Below, in pieces: positions 50,170 through 59,063 of a stretch of 64,000 bases of DNA. Under the pieces are notes generated by a model. It did no database searches and had not been told where the DNA came from. It was given only the letters and a program-made list of their open reading frames with translations. Each line of letters opens with the position of its first letter. Within the stretch, counting starts at the first letter, position 1. The stretch covers positions 62,001-126,000 of the forward strand of contig JANNBM010000062.1 in NCBI GenBank assembly GCA_031385445.1, in the 5' to 3' direction. Position numbers and translations under genes: made by a program. Source of the stretch: CAIYZT01 sp031385445 (GTDB lineage Bacteria > Pseudomonadota > Alphaproteobacteria > Rhodobacterales > Rhodobacteraceae).

Positions 50170-51342
50170 TTAAGGCAAAAGCAAATAAGGCACGAGGGTG
50201 CCCCTTGCCGCAGCCCCGGCGTTTTCGGGGCGGATAAGCAGGGCATTGGACTGCGCCAGCACCATGGTCAACGCGGAATCCTGTAAGGGGTGCGGGGTGA
50301 TGCGGCCGTTCTCGTCCAGATGCGCGCGCATGAAATGGCGGCGCGGGCCGTTCGGCGGAAGGTCGGCGGCGAGGGGCGCGAGAAGCGGCGTCGGGGCGGG
50401 ACTGGGATCACCTTGAAGCGCGCGCAGCATCGGAAGCATAAAGACCAGCGCGCAGACATAGGCCGACACCGGATTTCCGGGCAGGCCGAGGATCGGCACC
50501 GCGCCGCGCTTGCCCGCCATCATCGGTTTGCCCGGACGCAGCGCGATTTTCCAAAAGGCGAGGTCGAGGCCCAAATCGGTGGCATGGCGCGAGATCATAT
50601 CGTGATCACCAACCGACGCGCCGCCCAGCGTGACGATAAGATCGGCGCCGTCGGCGAGGTCCAGCGCGGCGCGGATAGGGGCCAAGCGGTCGGCGGCGAT
50701 GGGCAGGATCCGCGCCTCGGCACCGGCTGTTTCAGCGAGGGCTGCAAGGGCGACTGCGGAGGAGGCAATAATCTGATCGGGGCCGGGGACGCCGCCCGGG
50801 GGAACGAGCTCGTCGCCGGTGGACACGAAGGCGACAACGGGGCGGCGGTGGACCGGAACCTCGGCGATGTTCATCGCGGCCAGCAGGCCCAGATCGGCGG
50901 GGCCCAGCCGTTTGGGGGCAAAAACCGCGCCTTCCGCGAAGTCCTGACCCTTGGGGCGGATGTGGCGGCTGCTGTCGGGGTTCGGGCCGATGGTGATGCG
51001 GGCGCCGTCGCGGGTGACGTCTTCTTGCAGGGCGATGTGGGCGGCGCCGGCGGGCACCGGGGCGCCGGTAAAGATGCGCAGGCATTGGCCGGGGGCAAGG
51101 GTTCCGGCAAAGGCGCGGCCTGCGGCGGCCTCGCCGATCAGATCGAAGGTGGCGCCGGGGGTTGGGGCGGCGGGCAGCGCATAGCCGTCCATCGCGGAGG
51201 CATCGAAGGGCGGCTGGGTCAGCCTTGCGGTAACGGCATAGGCAAGTCGGCGGCCAAGCGCGGCGCGCAGCGGGACGGTTTCACAGGCAAGAGGCGCGCA
51301 AAGGGCCAGAACCTGCGCCAGCGCCTCTTCGACTGATATCAT
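50170..51342 (-). CDS. moeA: Molybdopterin molybdenumtransferase MoeA
   Basis: 390 residues. Inserts molybdate into adenylated molybdopterin. Features: FDASAMDGYAL near the N-terminus, GDELVPPGG, LGGASVGDHDMI and ILGLPGNPVSAYVCALVFMLP. Its start overlaps the moaC stop by four bases. Confidence 0.96.
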   Translation of the reverse strand: MISVEEALAQVLALCAPLACETVPLRAALGRRLAYAVTARLTQPPFDASAMDGYALPAAPTPGATFDLIGEAAAGRAFAGTLAPGQCLRIFTGAPVPAGAAHIALQEDVTRDGARITIGPNPDSSRHIRPKGQDFAEGAVFAPKRLGPADLGLLAAMNIAEVPVHRRPVVAFVSTGDELVPPGGVPGPDQIIASSAVALAALAETAGAEARILPIAADRLAPIRAALDLADGADLIVTLGGASVGDHDMISRHATDLGLDLAFWKIALRPGKPMMAGKRGAVPILGLPGNPVSAYVCALVFMLPMLRALQGDPSPAPTPLLAPLAADLPPNGPRRHFMRAHLDENGRITPHPLQDSALTMVLAQSNALLIRPENAGAAARGTLVPYLLLP

Positions 51343-51821
51343 AAGATTGCCTCGTAAAGTCCTGATTTTCCGCCGTCTTTCAGCAAAAGCCTGATGCCCG
51401 TAATCTCCATCCCCTTTTCGGCAGCCTTCAGCATGTCATAGATGGTCAGGCAGGCGGTGGTGACGGCCATCAACGCCTCCATCTCGACGCCGGTGGGGCC
51501 GGTGGTCTTGACGGTGGCGGTCACGCGGATGCCGGGAAGGTCGGGGACGGGAACAAGATCGAGCGCGACCTTGTACAGCGCAAGCGGGTGGCAAAGCGGG
51601 ATCAGGTCGGCGGTTTTCTTGGCGCCCATGATCCCGGCAAGGCGTGCGATGCCCAAAACGTCGCCCTTTTTCGCGGTGCCGCTGATCACGAGGGCGAGGG
51701 TTTCGGGGCGCATCCGCACGAATCCTTCGGCGACGGCGGTGCGCGCGGTCGGGGTCTTGGCCGAGACGTCGACCATATGGGCGGCGCCGGTGCTGTCGAA
51801 ATGGGTGAGGGGCGAGGTCAT
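51339..51821 (-). CDS. moaC: Cyclic pyranopterin monophosphate synthase MoaC
   Basis: 160 residues, standard size. Second step of molybdenum cofactor synthesis. Motifs MVDVSAKTPTARTAVAEG, LIPLCHPLAL (His), GVEMEALMAVT and YDMLKAAEKGMEI. It overlaps trpC and moeA by four bases on either side, so trpC-moaC-moeA are translated in a coupled row. Confidence 0.97.
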   Translation of the reverse strand: MTSPLTHFDSTGAAHMVDVSAKTPTARTAVAEGFVRMRPETLALVISGTAKKGDVLGIARLAGIMGAKKTADLIPLCHPLALYKVALDLVPVPDLPGIRVTATVKTTGPTGVEMEALMAVTTACLTIYDMLKAAEKGMEITGIRLLLKDGGKSGLYEAIL

Positions 51822-52618
51822 ACCGGGACCGGGTGCGCCAGAAGGGCGGCCGTGGCGGCGGCGACGTCGGGCTGGCGCATCAGACTTTCACCGATCAGGA
51901 ACCGGCGCGCACCGTGGGCGGCCATATCGGCCAGATCATCGGCGGTATAAAGCCCGGATTCGCAGACCAGGTGACGATCGGCAGGCATCAGGCGCGACAG
52001 GCGGCGCGTGGTATCAAGGGTCAGATCAAAGGTGTGCAGATTGCGGTTGTTCACCCCGATCAGCGGGGATTTAAGCGCGAGGGCGCGGGCCAGTTCCGCC
52101 TCGTCATGCACCTCGATCAGGGCGTCCATCCCCAGCGACAGCGCGGCGTCTTCGATTTCGGCGGCCTGGGCATCCGAAAGGCTGGCCATGATGATCAAAA
52201 TCGCGTCAGCGCCGAGCGCGCGGGATTCGGTGACCTGATAGGTGTCGTAAATGAAATCCTTGCGGATCGCGGGCAAGCTGGTGGCCGCGCGGGCGACGAC
52301 GAGAAACTGATCGGCACCTTGAAAGGAGGGCGTATCGGTGAGGACGGACAGGCAGGTGGCGCCGCCTGCGGCATAGGCGCGGGCAAGGGCGGGGGGATCG
52401 AAATCGGCGCGGATCAGGCCTTTGGAGGGGCTGGCCTTTTTGATCTCGGCGATCAGGCCGTAGCCGGTTTTCGCGGCGGCGGTAAGGGCGGCGGCAAAGC
52501 CGCGCGGGGCGGAGGCTGCGCGGGCGGCTTCCTCGACAAGGGGCAGGGGCCGCGCGGATTTGCGGGCCGCAATTTCTTGCAGTTTATAAGTTTTGATGCG
52601 GTCTAAGATGGTGCTCAT
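51818..52618 (-). CDS. trpC: Indole-3-glycerol phosphate synthase
   Basis: 266 residues. Fourth step of tryptophan synthesis, (beta/alpha)8 barrel. Motifs LIAEIKKASPSKGLIR, FIYDTYQVTESRALGADAIL, LIGVNNRNLHTFDL and CESGLYTADDL. It follows trpD after a 217-bp gap holding two palindromes. Confidence 0.97.
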   Translation of the reverse strand: MSTILDRIKTYKLQEIAARKSARPLPLVEEAARAASAPRGFAAALTAAAKTGYGLIAEIKKASPSKGLIRADFDPPALARAYAAGGATCLSVLTDTPSFQGADQFLVVARAATSLPAIRKDFIYDTYQVTESRALGADAILIIMASLSDAQAAEIEDAALSLGMDALIEVHDEAELARALALKSPLIGVNNRNLHTFDLTLDTTRRLSRLMPADRHLVCESGLYTADDLADMAAHGARRFLIGESLMRQPDVAAATAALLAHPVPV

Positions 52619-52777
52619 GGCACAAAACTATCGATTTGGGGGAAGGAAGGGAAGAGGGGCAATCGCGGCGCAATGCGGGGTATCCAGATCTGAACGGATC
52701 TTGTTGGTGACGAAAGGCAATGGGTTGAGCTGCAAAAATAAGGGGGTTGTTCAGCAACGAGTGTTGAAGAAGCGCTT

Positions 52778-52796
52778 GATTTTTCGCAGAAAAATC
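52778..52796. repeat. TGC-loop palindrome, trpD-trpC gap, copy 1
   Basis: GATTTTTC-GCA-GAAAAATC; stem of eight. It is paired with an inverted relative at 52819, the pair being separated by 22 bp. Confidence 0.6.
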
Positions 52797-52818
52797 GTAC
52801 CCGAGCCGATGGGCCAAC

Positions 52819-52837
52819 GAATTTTCTGCGAAAATTC
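52819..52837. repeat. TGC-loop palindrome, trpD-trpC gap, copy 2
   Basis: GAATTTTC-TGC-GAAAATTC, identical to the palindrome at 41423. It overlaps the first two bases of the trpD stop codon (on the minus strand), so it could act as a terminator or processing site inside the trp operon. Confidence 0.6.
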
Positions 52838-53855
52838 AGAAATTGGTCAGATGGACGAGCGCGGTGAGTTTGGCCTTTGCCTGCCCCGAATCCAACGAGG
52901 CGCGTGCCATCTGTGCGCCTTCCTTCAAGCCAGCGGCCTTGCCAGCAACCAAAAGCGCGGCGGCGGAATTGAGCAGGACAGCATCACGGTAGGCGCCCTT
53001 TTCGCCGTCCAGAAGCCGCCGGAACGCGGCACCGTTTTCGGCGGGACTGCCGCCAAGGATGGCGTCGAAGGGATGGATCGGCAGGCCTGCCTCTTCGGGA
53101 TGAACCTCGAATTCGGTGATCTTTCCGTCCGCCAAGGCCGCCACTGCTGAAGGGCCGGCGATGGACAGCTCATCCGTGCCGTCCGAGCCGTGGACAAGCC
53201 ACGCGGCCACCGAGCCCAGCGCGAGCAATGTTTCGGCCATCGGGCGGATCAGCGATTTGCTGAACGCGCCGGTCAGCTGGCGTTTGACGCCTGCGGGGTT
53301 GGTCAGCGGGCCGAGGATGTTGAAGATCGTGCGGGTGCCAAGTTCGGCGCGGATCGGGCCGACATGGCGCATCGCGGGGTGGTGCATCGGGGCCATCATA
53401 AATCCGATGCCGGCCTGCGCGATGCAGCGTTCCACCACGTCGGGGCCGACCATGATGTTCAGCCCAAGCTCTGACAAAGCGTCCGCCGCGCCGGATTTGG
53501 ACGACAGATTGCGGTTGCCGTGTTTGGCCACGGTAACTCCGGCGCCCGCCACGACAAAGGCCGTCGCGGTGGAGATGTTCAGCGTGCCTTTGCCGTCGCC
53601 GCCGGTGCCGACGATGTCCATCGCGCCTTCGGGGGCGGTCACGGCGTGGCATTTTGACCGCATGACGCTGGCGGCGGCGGCGAATTCATCGACCGTCTCG
53701 CCGCGTGTACGCAGCGCCATCAGAAAACCGCCGACCTGCGCCGGGCTGGCCGCGCCATCGAACAGAATCTCAAACGCCCGTTCCGCCTCGGCCCGCGTCA
53801 AGGCACGTTCGGGCGCGATGGCGATCAAGGGTTTCAGCCCGTCTGCAAGGCTCAT
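52836..53855 (-). CDS. trpD: Anthranilate phosphoribosyltransferase
   Basis: 339 residues. Second step of tryptophan synthesis. PRPP-binding GTGGDGKGTLNISTATA, KHGNRNLSSKSGAADAL, and MHHPAMRHVGPIRAELGTRT. Overlaps trpG by four bases upstream. Confidence 0.97.
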   Translation of the reverse strand: MSLADGLKPLIAIAPERALTRAEAERAFEILFDGAASPAQVGGFLMALRTRGETVDEFAAAASVMRSKCHAVTAPEGAMDIVGTGGDGKGTLNISTATAFVVAGAGVTVAKHGNRNLSSKSGAADALSELGLNIMVGPDVVERCIAQAGIGFMMAPMHHPAMRHVGPIRAELGTRTIFNILGPLTNPAGVKRQLTGAFSKSLIRPMAETLLALGSVAAWLVHGSDGTDELSIAGPSAVAALADGKITEFEVHPEEAGLPIHPFDAILGGSPAENGAAFRRLLDGEKGAYRDAVLLNSAAALLVAGKAAGLKEGAQMARASLDSGQAKAKLTALVHLTNF

Positions 53856-54439
53856 GCGGGCACCTTTTGGCGGGCGCTGTCCAGAAAGGTCTTCAGCATC
53901 TGGTGGCCATGTTCGGAGGCGACGCTTTCAGGATGAAACTGCACGCCTTCGATGCGCTTTTCGCGGTGGCGAAGGCCCATGATGGTGCCATCGGCGAGCC
54001 ATGCGGTCACTTCAAGGCAATCGGGCAGGCTCTCGCGTTTGACCACCAGCGAATGATAACGCGTGGCGAGAAAAGGTGTGGGCAGGCCGGCGAACATGCC
54101 GTTGGATTCGTGGTGGATCGTGCCCATCTTGCCATGCACAATCTCGTGGCAGCGCACGACCTCGCCGCCGAACGCCTCTCCGATCGTTTGATGACCAAGG
54201 CAGACGCCCAAAAGCGGGATGTCGGCGCTCGCTGCGGCGCGGGTCAGGGGCAGGCAGATGCCTGCGGCCGCTGGATCACAGGGGCCCGGGGACAACACGA
54301 TCCCTTCGGGGCGCAGGGCAATCGCCTCTTGCACCGTCATGGCGTCATTGCGCACAACCCGCACATCTGCGCCAAGCTCGCCCAGATAATGGACGAGGTT
54401 GTAGGTAAAGCTGTCATAGTTGTCGATCAGAAGCAGCAT
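53852..54439 (-). CDS. trpG: Anthranilate synthase glutamine amidotransferase subunit
   Basis: 195 residues. Supplies ammonia to TrpE. Class I amidotransferase with Cys in LLGVCLGHQTIGEAFGG and His/Glu in VQFHPESVASEHG. First gene of trpG-trpD-(gap)-trpC-moaC-moeA-lexA. TrpE is not in the window; a divergent gene occupies the region upstream. Confidence 0.96.
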   Translation of the reverse strand: MLLLIDNYDSFTYNLVHYLGELGADVRVVRNDAMTVQEAIALRPEGIVLSPGPCDPAAAGICLPLTRAAASADIPLLGVCLGHQTIGEAFGGEVVRCHEIVHGKMGTIHHESNGMFAGLPTPFLATRYHSLVVKRESLPDCLEVTAWLADGTIMGLRHREKRIEGVQFHPESVASEHGHQMLKTFLDSARQKVPA

Positions 54440-54562
54440 CTTGCGCGGGCCATATGTTTGGGGGTGAAGAGCGGGACGGGCCGGAGTATAGATGGGCAGA
54501 ACGGCGGTAGGGCGTCAAGCAGATAGCGGCCCTTTGAGGGGCAAAGCAGCAGGAGTGGGGCA

Positions 54563-56086
54563 GTGAGCCGAGGGTTTTTGATAGGACTTCTGTGGGGTTT
54601 GGTGGTGGCAACGGCCGGATTGGCCGTGATGTCGTTGGTCGCGCCGCCGGTTGGGGTTGATCCGGCAAAGTCTGGTGCGATGGCGGCGGCAAAGGGCGCG
54701 GCGGTGAAGCCTGCGCCAGAACCCGTCGAGGCGGCGGGTGCGGATGAGCCAAAGGCGGACGTGACAGCGGATCCGATGTCGACGGTTAAGCCAGCGGTTG
54801 AGGCTGCGGCGGAGGCGGCGACTGCGCCGGTTGAACCTGCAGCAGAGGCGGCCTTGACCGCAGCGGTTGCACCCGCAGAAACGGTCGTGGCGCAAGCCCC
54901 GGTGGTTGACGCAGCGTCCGGCGCGGCGATGGTGCCTTCGCCCGAAGGCGGCGACGCGGGCCAGGCGCCGGTGACGGACGCTGCGCCGCAATTGCCCGCG
55001 GCAGATCCCACGAGCCCGGAAATGCCCGCCTCTGATCCGGCGCCGGTGCCCGATGAGGGCACGATGCCCGCCCCGAAACAGGACAAACTGCTGGACCCAC
55101 CCGCAGCGCCCGTCGCGCCAACGGCAGAGGCGGCGCCCATGGTGCCAGCGGACGGCGCAGGAGCCGATCAGGGCAGCGCTTTGCCGCAAATTCCGGTTCA
55201 GCCTGACGTGCCAAGCGAGCCTGAGCAGGCCGCGCAGCCCGATGTTCCGGTTGAAGGCGCCAAGGTGACCTTGGGCGACGGGTCGACGCTGGTGCCCGAC
55301 ACCGGCCTTGACGGGCAGGTCGTCGGCGTGGTGACGAACCGCTTGCCGCGGGTTGGCGATGCCAAAGCCGCAGAACCAACGGCCAAGGACTTGGTCCTTC
55401 AGACCCAAGCGGGGCTTCCGATTGCGGCTTTTGCGCGGGCCTTTTCGCCCGAGGCTGGCAAGCCCAAATTCGCGATCCTGCTGCGCGATATCGGCGCTGC
55501 GGGGATGGCGCGGGACGAGGCGGCACGACTGCCCTTTGCGGTGACTTTTGTGATTGATCCGGCGGCGCCCGATGCGGCGGAGGCAGCGCGCGTTTACCGC
55601 GCGGCGGGGCAGGAGGTGATGATCCTTCTGGCCAGCCCGCCCGAAGGGGCAACGGCGGGCGATCTGGAGCAAAGTTTGCAGGCGCTGGCGCAGGAATTGC
55701 CGGAAACCGTGGCAATGCTGGATGCGGCGGTGGGCGGATTGCAAGAAAACCGGGTGCTTGCGACGCAAGCCATCCCGATCTTGCAGGCGCAAGGCCGCGG
55801 AATCGTGACCTTTGACAAAGGCCTTGGCGCGGTGGATCAGGTGGCGGCGCGCGAGGGTCTGGCGCATGCCTCGATCTTTCGCGATGTGGACCGCGCGGGC
55901 GAAGGCGCGCCCGCGATCCGCCGATATCTGGACCGGGCGGCGTTCAAAGCGGCGCAGGAAGGGCAGGTTGTGGTGATCGGGCAAACCCGGCCCGAAACCG
56001 TGGCGGCCATTCTGGAATGGATGGTTGAGGGGCGCGGATCGAGCGTGCAGCTCGCGCCGATCACAGCGGTGATGGCGGCGGAATAG
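54563..56086 (+). CDS. Divergent polysaccharide deacetylase family protein
   Basis: 507 residues. A membrane anchor at residues 5-28, a long Ala/Pro/Glu-rich linker (about 30-260), and a C-terminal divergent polysaccharide deacetylase domain (about 300-507: KFAILLRDIGAAGMARDEAA, VTFVIDPAAPDA, MLDAAVGGLQENRVLATQ). Probably acts in the periplasm on the envelope; the metal-binding residues are largely not evident, so enzyme activity is doubtful. GTG start with AGGAG seven bases upstream. Confidence 0.85.
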   Translation: MSRGFLIGLLWGLVVATAGLAVMSLVAPPVGVDPAKSGAMAAAKGAAVKPAPEPVEAAGADEPKADVTADPMSTVKPAVEAAAEAATAPVEPAAEAALTAAVAPAETVVAQAPVVDAASGAAMVPSPEGGDAGQAPVTDAAPQLPAADPTSPEMPASDPAPVPDEGTMPAPKQDKLLDPPAAPVAPTAEAAPMVPADGAGADQGSALPQIPVQPDVPSEPEQAAQPDVPVEGAKVTLGDGSTLVPDTGLDGQVVGVVTNRLPRVGDAKAAEPTAKDLVLQTQAGLPIAAFARAFSPEAGKPKFAILLRDIGAAGMARDEAARLPFAVTFVIDPAAPDAAEAARVYRAAGQEVMILLASPPEGATAGDLEQSLQALAQELPETVAMLDAAVGGLQENRVLATQAIPILQAQGRGIVTFDKGLGAVDQVAAREGLAHASIFRDVDRAGEGAPAIRRYLDRAAFKAAQEGQVVVIGQTRPETVAAILEWMVEGRGSSVQLAPITAVMAAE

Positions 56087-56104
56087 GCCGCGTTTCATTG
56101 ACTG

Positions 56105-56870
56105 CGCGCTGCCCCCCCACCCCAGCCCTCCCCCACGAGGGGGGGGAGGGAGGCGCTGGCATGGGACGGTTCGCGCAGGTGGCCTGAGTGGGGTTGGCGG
56201 CGCGGCAGCGCATTTGGTTGGGCGTTTGGTCGCAGCATCCCCCACCCCAGCCCTCCCCCACGAGGGGGGGAGGGAGGCGCTGGCATGGGACGGTTCGTGC
56301 AGGTGGCCTGACTTGGGTTGGCGGCGCATGAGGATACGGCAGTGCGTTTGGTTGGGCGTTTGGTCGCAGCATATCCCGCCACTCCACTGCCCCCCACCCC
56401 AGCCCTCCCCCACGAGGGGGGGAGGGAGGCGCTGGCATGGGGCGGTTCGCGCAGGTGGCCTGATTGGGGTTGGCGGCGCGGAAGCGCGTTTGGTTGGGCG
56501 TTTGGTAGCAGCATCCCGCCACTCCACTTCCCCCCACCCCAGCCCTCCCCCACGAGGGGGGGAGGGAGGCGCTGGCATGGGGCGGTTCGCGCAGGTGGTA
56601 TGATTGGGGTCGGCGGCGCGTGAGGGTGCGGTAGCGCGTTTGGTTGGGCGTTTGGTCGCAGCATCCCGCCACTCCACTTCCCCCCACCCCAGCCCTCCCC
56701 CAAGGGGGGGGAGGGAGGCGCTGGCATGGGGCGGTTCGCGCAGGTGGCCTGATTGGGGTCGGCGGCGCGTGAGAGTGCGGTTGGGCGGTTTGTCATCGGC
56801 ACTTCCCCCAACTCTGCCCCACGCGGGGCAGAGGGAGGGCGGCGCAGGTCTTGGGCTGCTTATGCGGTAA
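56105..56870. repeat. Imperfect tandem repeat island
   Basis: Five units begin with CACCCCAGCCCTCCCCCA at 56118, 56243, 56395, 56535 and 56695 (spacings 125, 152, 140 and 160). Each unit contains a hairpin (CCTCCCCC / GGGGGAGG), then GGCGCTGGCATGGG, GGCGGCGCG and TTGGTTGGGCGTTTGGT. A decayed end copy reaches about 56870. The units differ by loss or gain of small blocks. It lies between two converging genes and codes for nothing recognisable. Confidence 0.8.
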
Positions 56871-56901
56871 GCGCCTTGGACGCCGCCCTTTGACTTACGC
56901 G

Positions 56902-58083
56902 CTAACGCCGCAGCATCAGCCGGTCCAAGCCATGGAAATGATAGACATCTTTGTAAAGTGGCGGCGCAGCGAGGGTCAGGCCCGGCAGGCGTTCGAACAG
57001 GATTGGCAGGGCAATTTGCAGTTCCAGCCGTGCAAGCGGCGCGCCGACGCAGAAATGCAGGCCAGCGCCAAAGCTGGAATGGGGTTTGATCGGGCGGGCG
57101 GGGTCGAAGGTGGCGGGCGCGCTCCATTGGCCCGGATCGCGGTTGGTGGCGGCGAGCAAAAGCGCCACCTGATCGCCGCGCCCGAAGGTGTGGCCCATCA
57201 CCTCGACGGCTTCATAGGCCCAGCGGGTGAACATGTGCAGCGCGGGATCAAAGCGCAGGATTTCCTCGACCGTGCCCTCAACCGCGCCAGGCGACAGCAT
57301 CGCGGCCGGGGTTTTGGCCTGCAATAGCGCCTTGACGCCATTGCCGATGGTGTGAACCGTCGCCTCGTGTCCGGCGTTCAGCAAAAGGATACAGGTGGTG
57401 ATCAGCTCGTCCGTGGTCAGCCGCTCGCCCGCCTCTTCGGCCTGAATCAGCGAGGTGATCAGATCGTCGGCGGGGCGGGCGCGGCGCGCGTCAACATAGC
57501 CGCGCAAAAAGGCAACGAAGGCTTCGCTCGCCTCAATTGCGGCATCCTCGCGGGCGCGGCTGCGCCCGGCCATATACATGCCAACCATGGCGTTGGACCA
57601 TTTGAGCAGGTCATCGGACATCTGTTCAGGCACGCCCAAAAGCCGCGCGATGATGGTGACGGGCAGTTTGGTGCCGAAATGGGCGAGCAGGTCGAACTCG
57701 CCTGCCGGGAACGCATCGATCAGCTGATGCGACAGCGCTGTGATTTCGGGGGCAAGGCCGGCGATGCGGCGTGAGGTGAAGGCGCGCAGCACGAGGCTGC
57801 GCAGGCGGGTGTGGCGGGGCGGTTCCAGTTCCAGCATGGAATGGGCTTCGACCGCGTAAAAGGGCGCGAGGTGTGGCGGGATCACCGGCGCGCGCTCGGG
57901 CGGTGCTTCGCGGCCAAAGCGGCGGTCGCGGAAAATGGCGGCGGCGGCGGCCCAGTTTGGGGTGCAGATCATGTTATACTCGGCCCAGTGAAAGAACGGG
58001 CCCTGGGCGCGGGCGATTTCGTAGAAGGGATAGGGATTTTGCACGAAGACGGGGTCGGTGGGCGATTGGGACAGGGTGATCAT
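56902..58083 (-). CDS. Cytochrome P450
   Basis: 393 residues, bacterial soluble P450. I-helix oxygen-binding AGHEATVHTIG, ExxR motif EEILR, and heme-binding FGAGLHFCVGAPLARLE with the heme-ligand Cys345. It needs a ferredoxin and reductase, neither encoded nearby. The start at 58083 overlaps the stop of the EamA transporter gene. Substrate unknown. Confidence 0.93.
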   Translation of the reverse strand: MITLSQSPTDPVFVQNPYPFYEIARAQGPFFHWAEYNMICTPNWAAAAAIFRDRRFGREAPPERAPVIPPHLAPFYAVEAHSMLELEPPRHTRLRSLVLRAFTSRRIAGLAPEITALSHQLIDAFPAGEFDLLAHFGTKLPVTIIARLLGVPEQMSDDLLKWSNAMVGMYMAGRSRAREDAAIEASEAFVAFLRGYVDARRARPADDLITSLIQAEEAGERLTTDELITTCILLLNAGHEATVHTIGNGVKALLQAKTPAAMLSPGAVEGTVEEILRFDPALHMFTRWAYEAVEVMGHTFGRGDQVALLLAATNRDPGQWSAPATFDPARPIKPHSSFGAGLHFCVGAPLARLELQIALPILFERLPGLTLAAPPLYKDVYHFHGLDRLMLRR

Positions 58084-59003
58084 GGGCGGCGTCCAAAGGG
58101 CAGGGGGATCAGACCTTGGGCGATCAGAACACCAAGGCCGACGAGGGCGGCGGCGGCGACTTGTGGCCAGACCCAGACGCCGCCGAAGGCGAACAGGATC
58201 AGCATGACATAAAAGGGTGCGGCGTTCATGTGCAGGGCGGTCAGGCCAATGCCAAGGCGCCCGACGGCGATGATGAACATGACCTGCGCAATGCCGAGCG
58301 CGCCGACCGAGAACAGCAGCATGGCGCCGATTTCCGGCGCCCCCCAGGCTGCAAAAGACGGCGCAGGAATTCCGGCAGCGTATTGCAGCAGGGCGGCGGC
58401 AATTGCGGCAATCGCAGCGCCTGACAGGGTTACCGCGGTGCGCCCAAGCGGTGAGGTGCCCGCAAAAGCGGTGACGGTCAGCCGTGAGCCGAGGGTAAAG
58501 GTCAGCACCGAGCCAAAGCAAAACAGCGCGCCAAGGCCAAGCGTCATCCCGCCACTGCGAAAGTCAAGCGCAAGAACCCCGCCGATCAGGGAAAGGATCA
58601 GCCCGACGATCAGGGCAAGGGTCAACTTGCGGCCATCCAGCAGCACCTCAAGCGCTATCGCGATGACGGGCATGGTGGCGGAAATGACGGCCACGGTCAC
58701 CGGGCCGCCGCGTGCCTGACCCATGATCAAAAACCACGCGCCGATGCCAATCAGGCTGCCGACCGCAACACCTTTAAGCCAATTCACGCGCGTAAAAGCC
58801 TGCCAGCCTTCGGCCAGCAGCCAGATCGGCAGCAAAAACAGAGTGGCAAGCGACATGCGCAGCGCGTTCAGCTGTTCGGGCAGCAAAAGCGGGATCACCA
58901 GATCGGCCGCAGGCAGGCCCGCTGCCCAGATCAGCATGGACAGCATGCAGATCAGGTTGGCGCCAAGGGCGCTGGAGTCCGGGGCGGTTGACGTGATGCT
59001 CAT
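58080..59003 (-). CDS. EamA/DMT-family transporter
   Basis: 307 residues with about ten membrane helices in two EamA repeats. The start at 59003 comes after an open but unlikely N-terminal extension. It overlaps the P450 gene by four bases, so a metabolite exporter coupled to the P450 product is an attractive but untested idea. Confidence 0.87.
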   Translation of the reverse strand: MSITSTAPDSSALGANLICMLSMLIWAAGLPAADLVIPLLLPEQLNALRMSLATLFLLPIWLLAEGWQAFTRVNWLKGVAVGSLIGIGAWFLIMGQARGGPVTVAVISATMPVIAIALEVLLDGRKLTLALIVGLILSLIGGVLALDFRSGGMTLGLGALFCFGSVLTFTLGSRLTVTAFAGTSPLGRTAVTLSGAAIAAIAAALLQYAAGIPAPSFAAWGAPEIGAMLLFSVGALGIAQVMFIIAVGRLGIGLTALHMNAAPFYVMLILFAFGGVWVWPQVAAAALVGLGVLIAQGLIPLPFGRRP

Positions 59004-59063
59004 GGGGTTGAATGCCACGGCGCCGGGGGGCGTTGCGCGCCTGTCCGCGACCCGCAAATGTCG

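Noticed and set aside
52584..52817. Small minus-strand protein in the trpD-trpC gap
   Set aside because: It translates through the palindromes, overlaps the trpC start and has no ribosome binding site.
56105..56870. Possible CRISPR array
   Set aside because: Repeat units are too long and variable, the parts between the conserved words are themselves conserved, and there are no cas genes.
56087..57127. Long frames across the tandem repeats (Pro/Gly/Trp-rich proteins on both strands)
   Set aside because: They only translate the C/G-rich repeat and have no start signals or family features.
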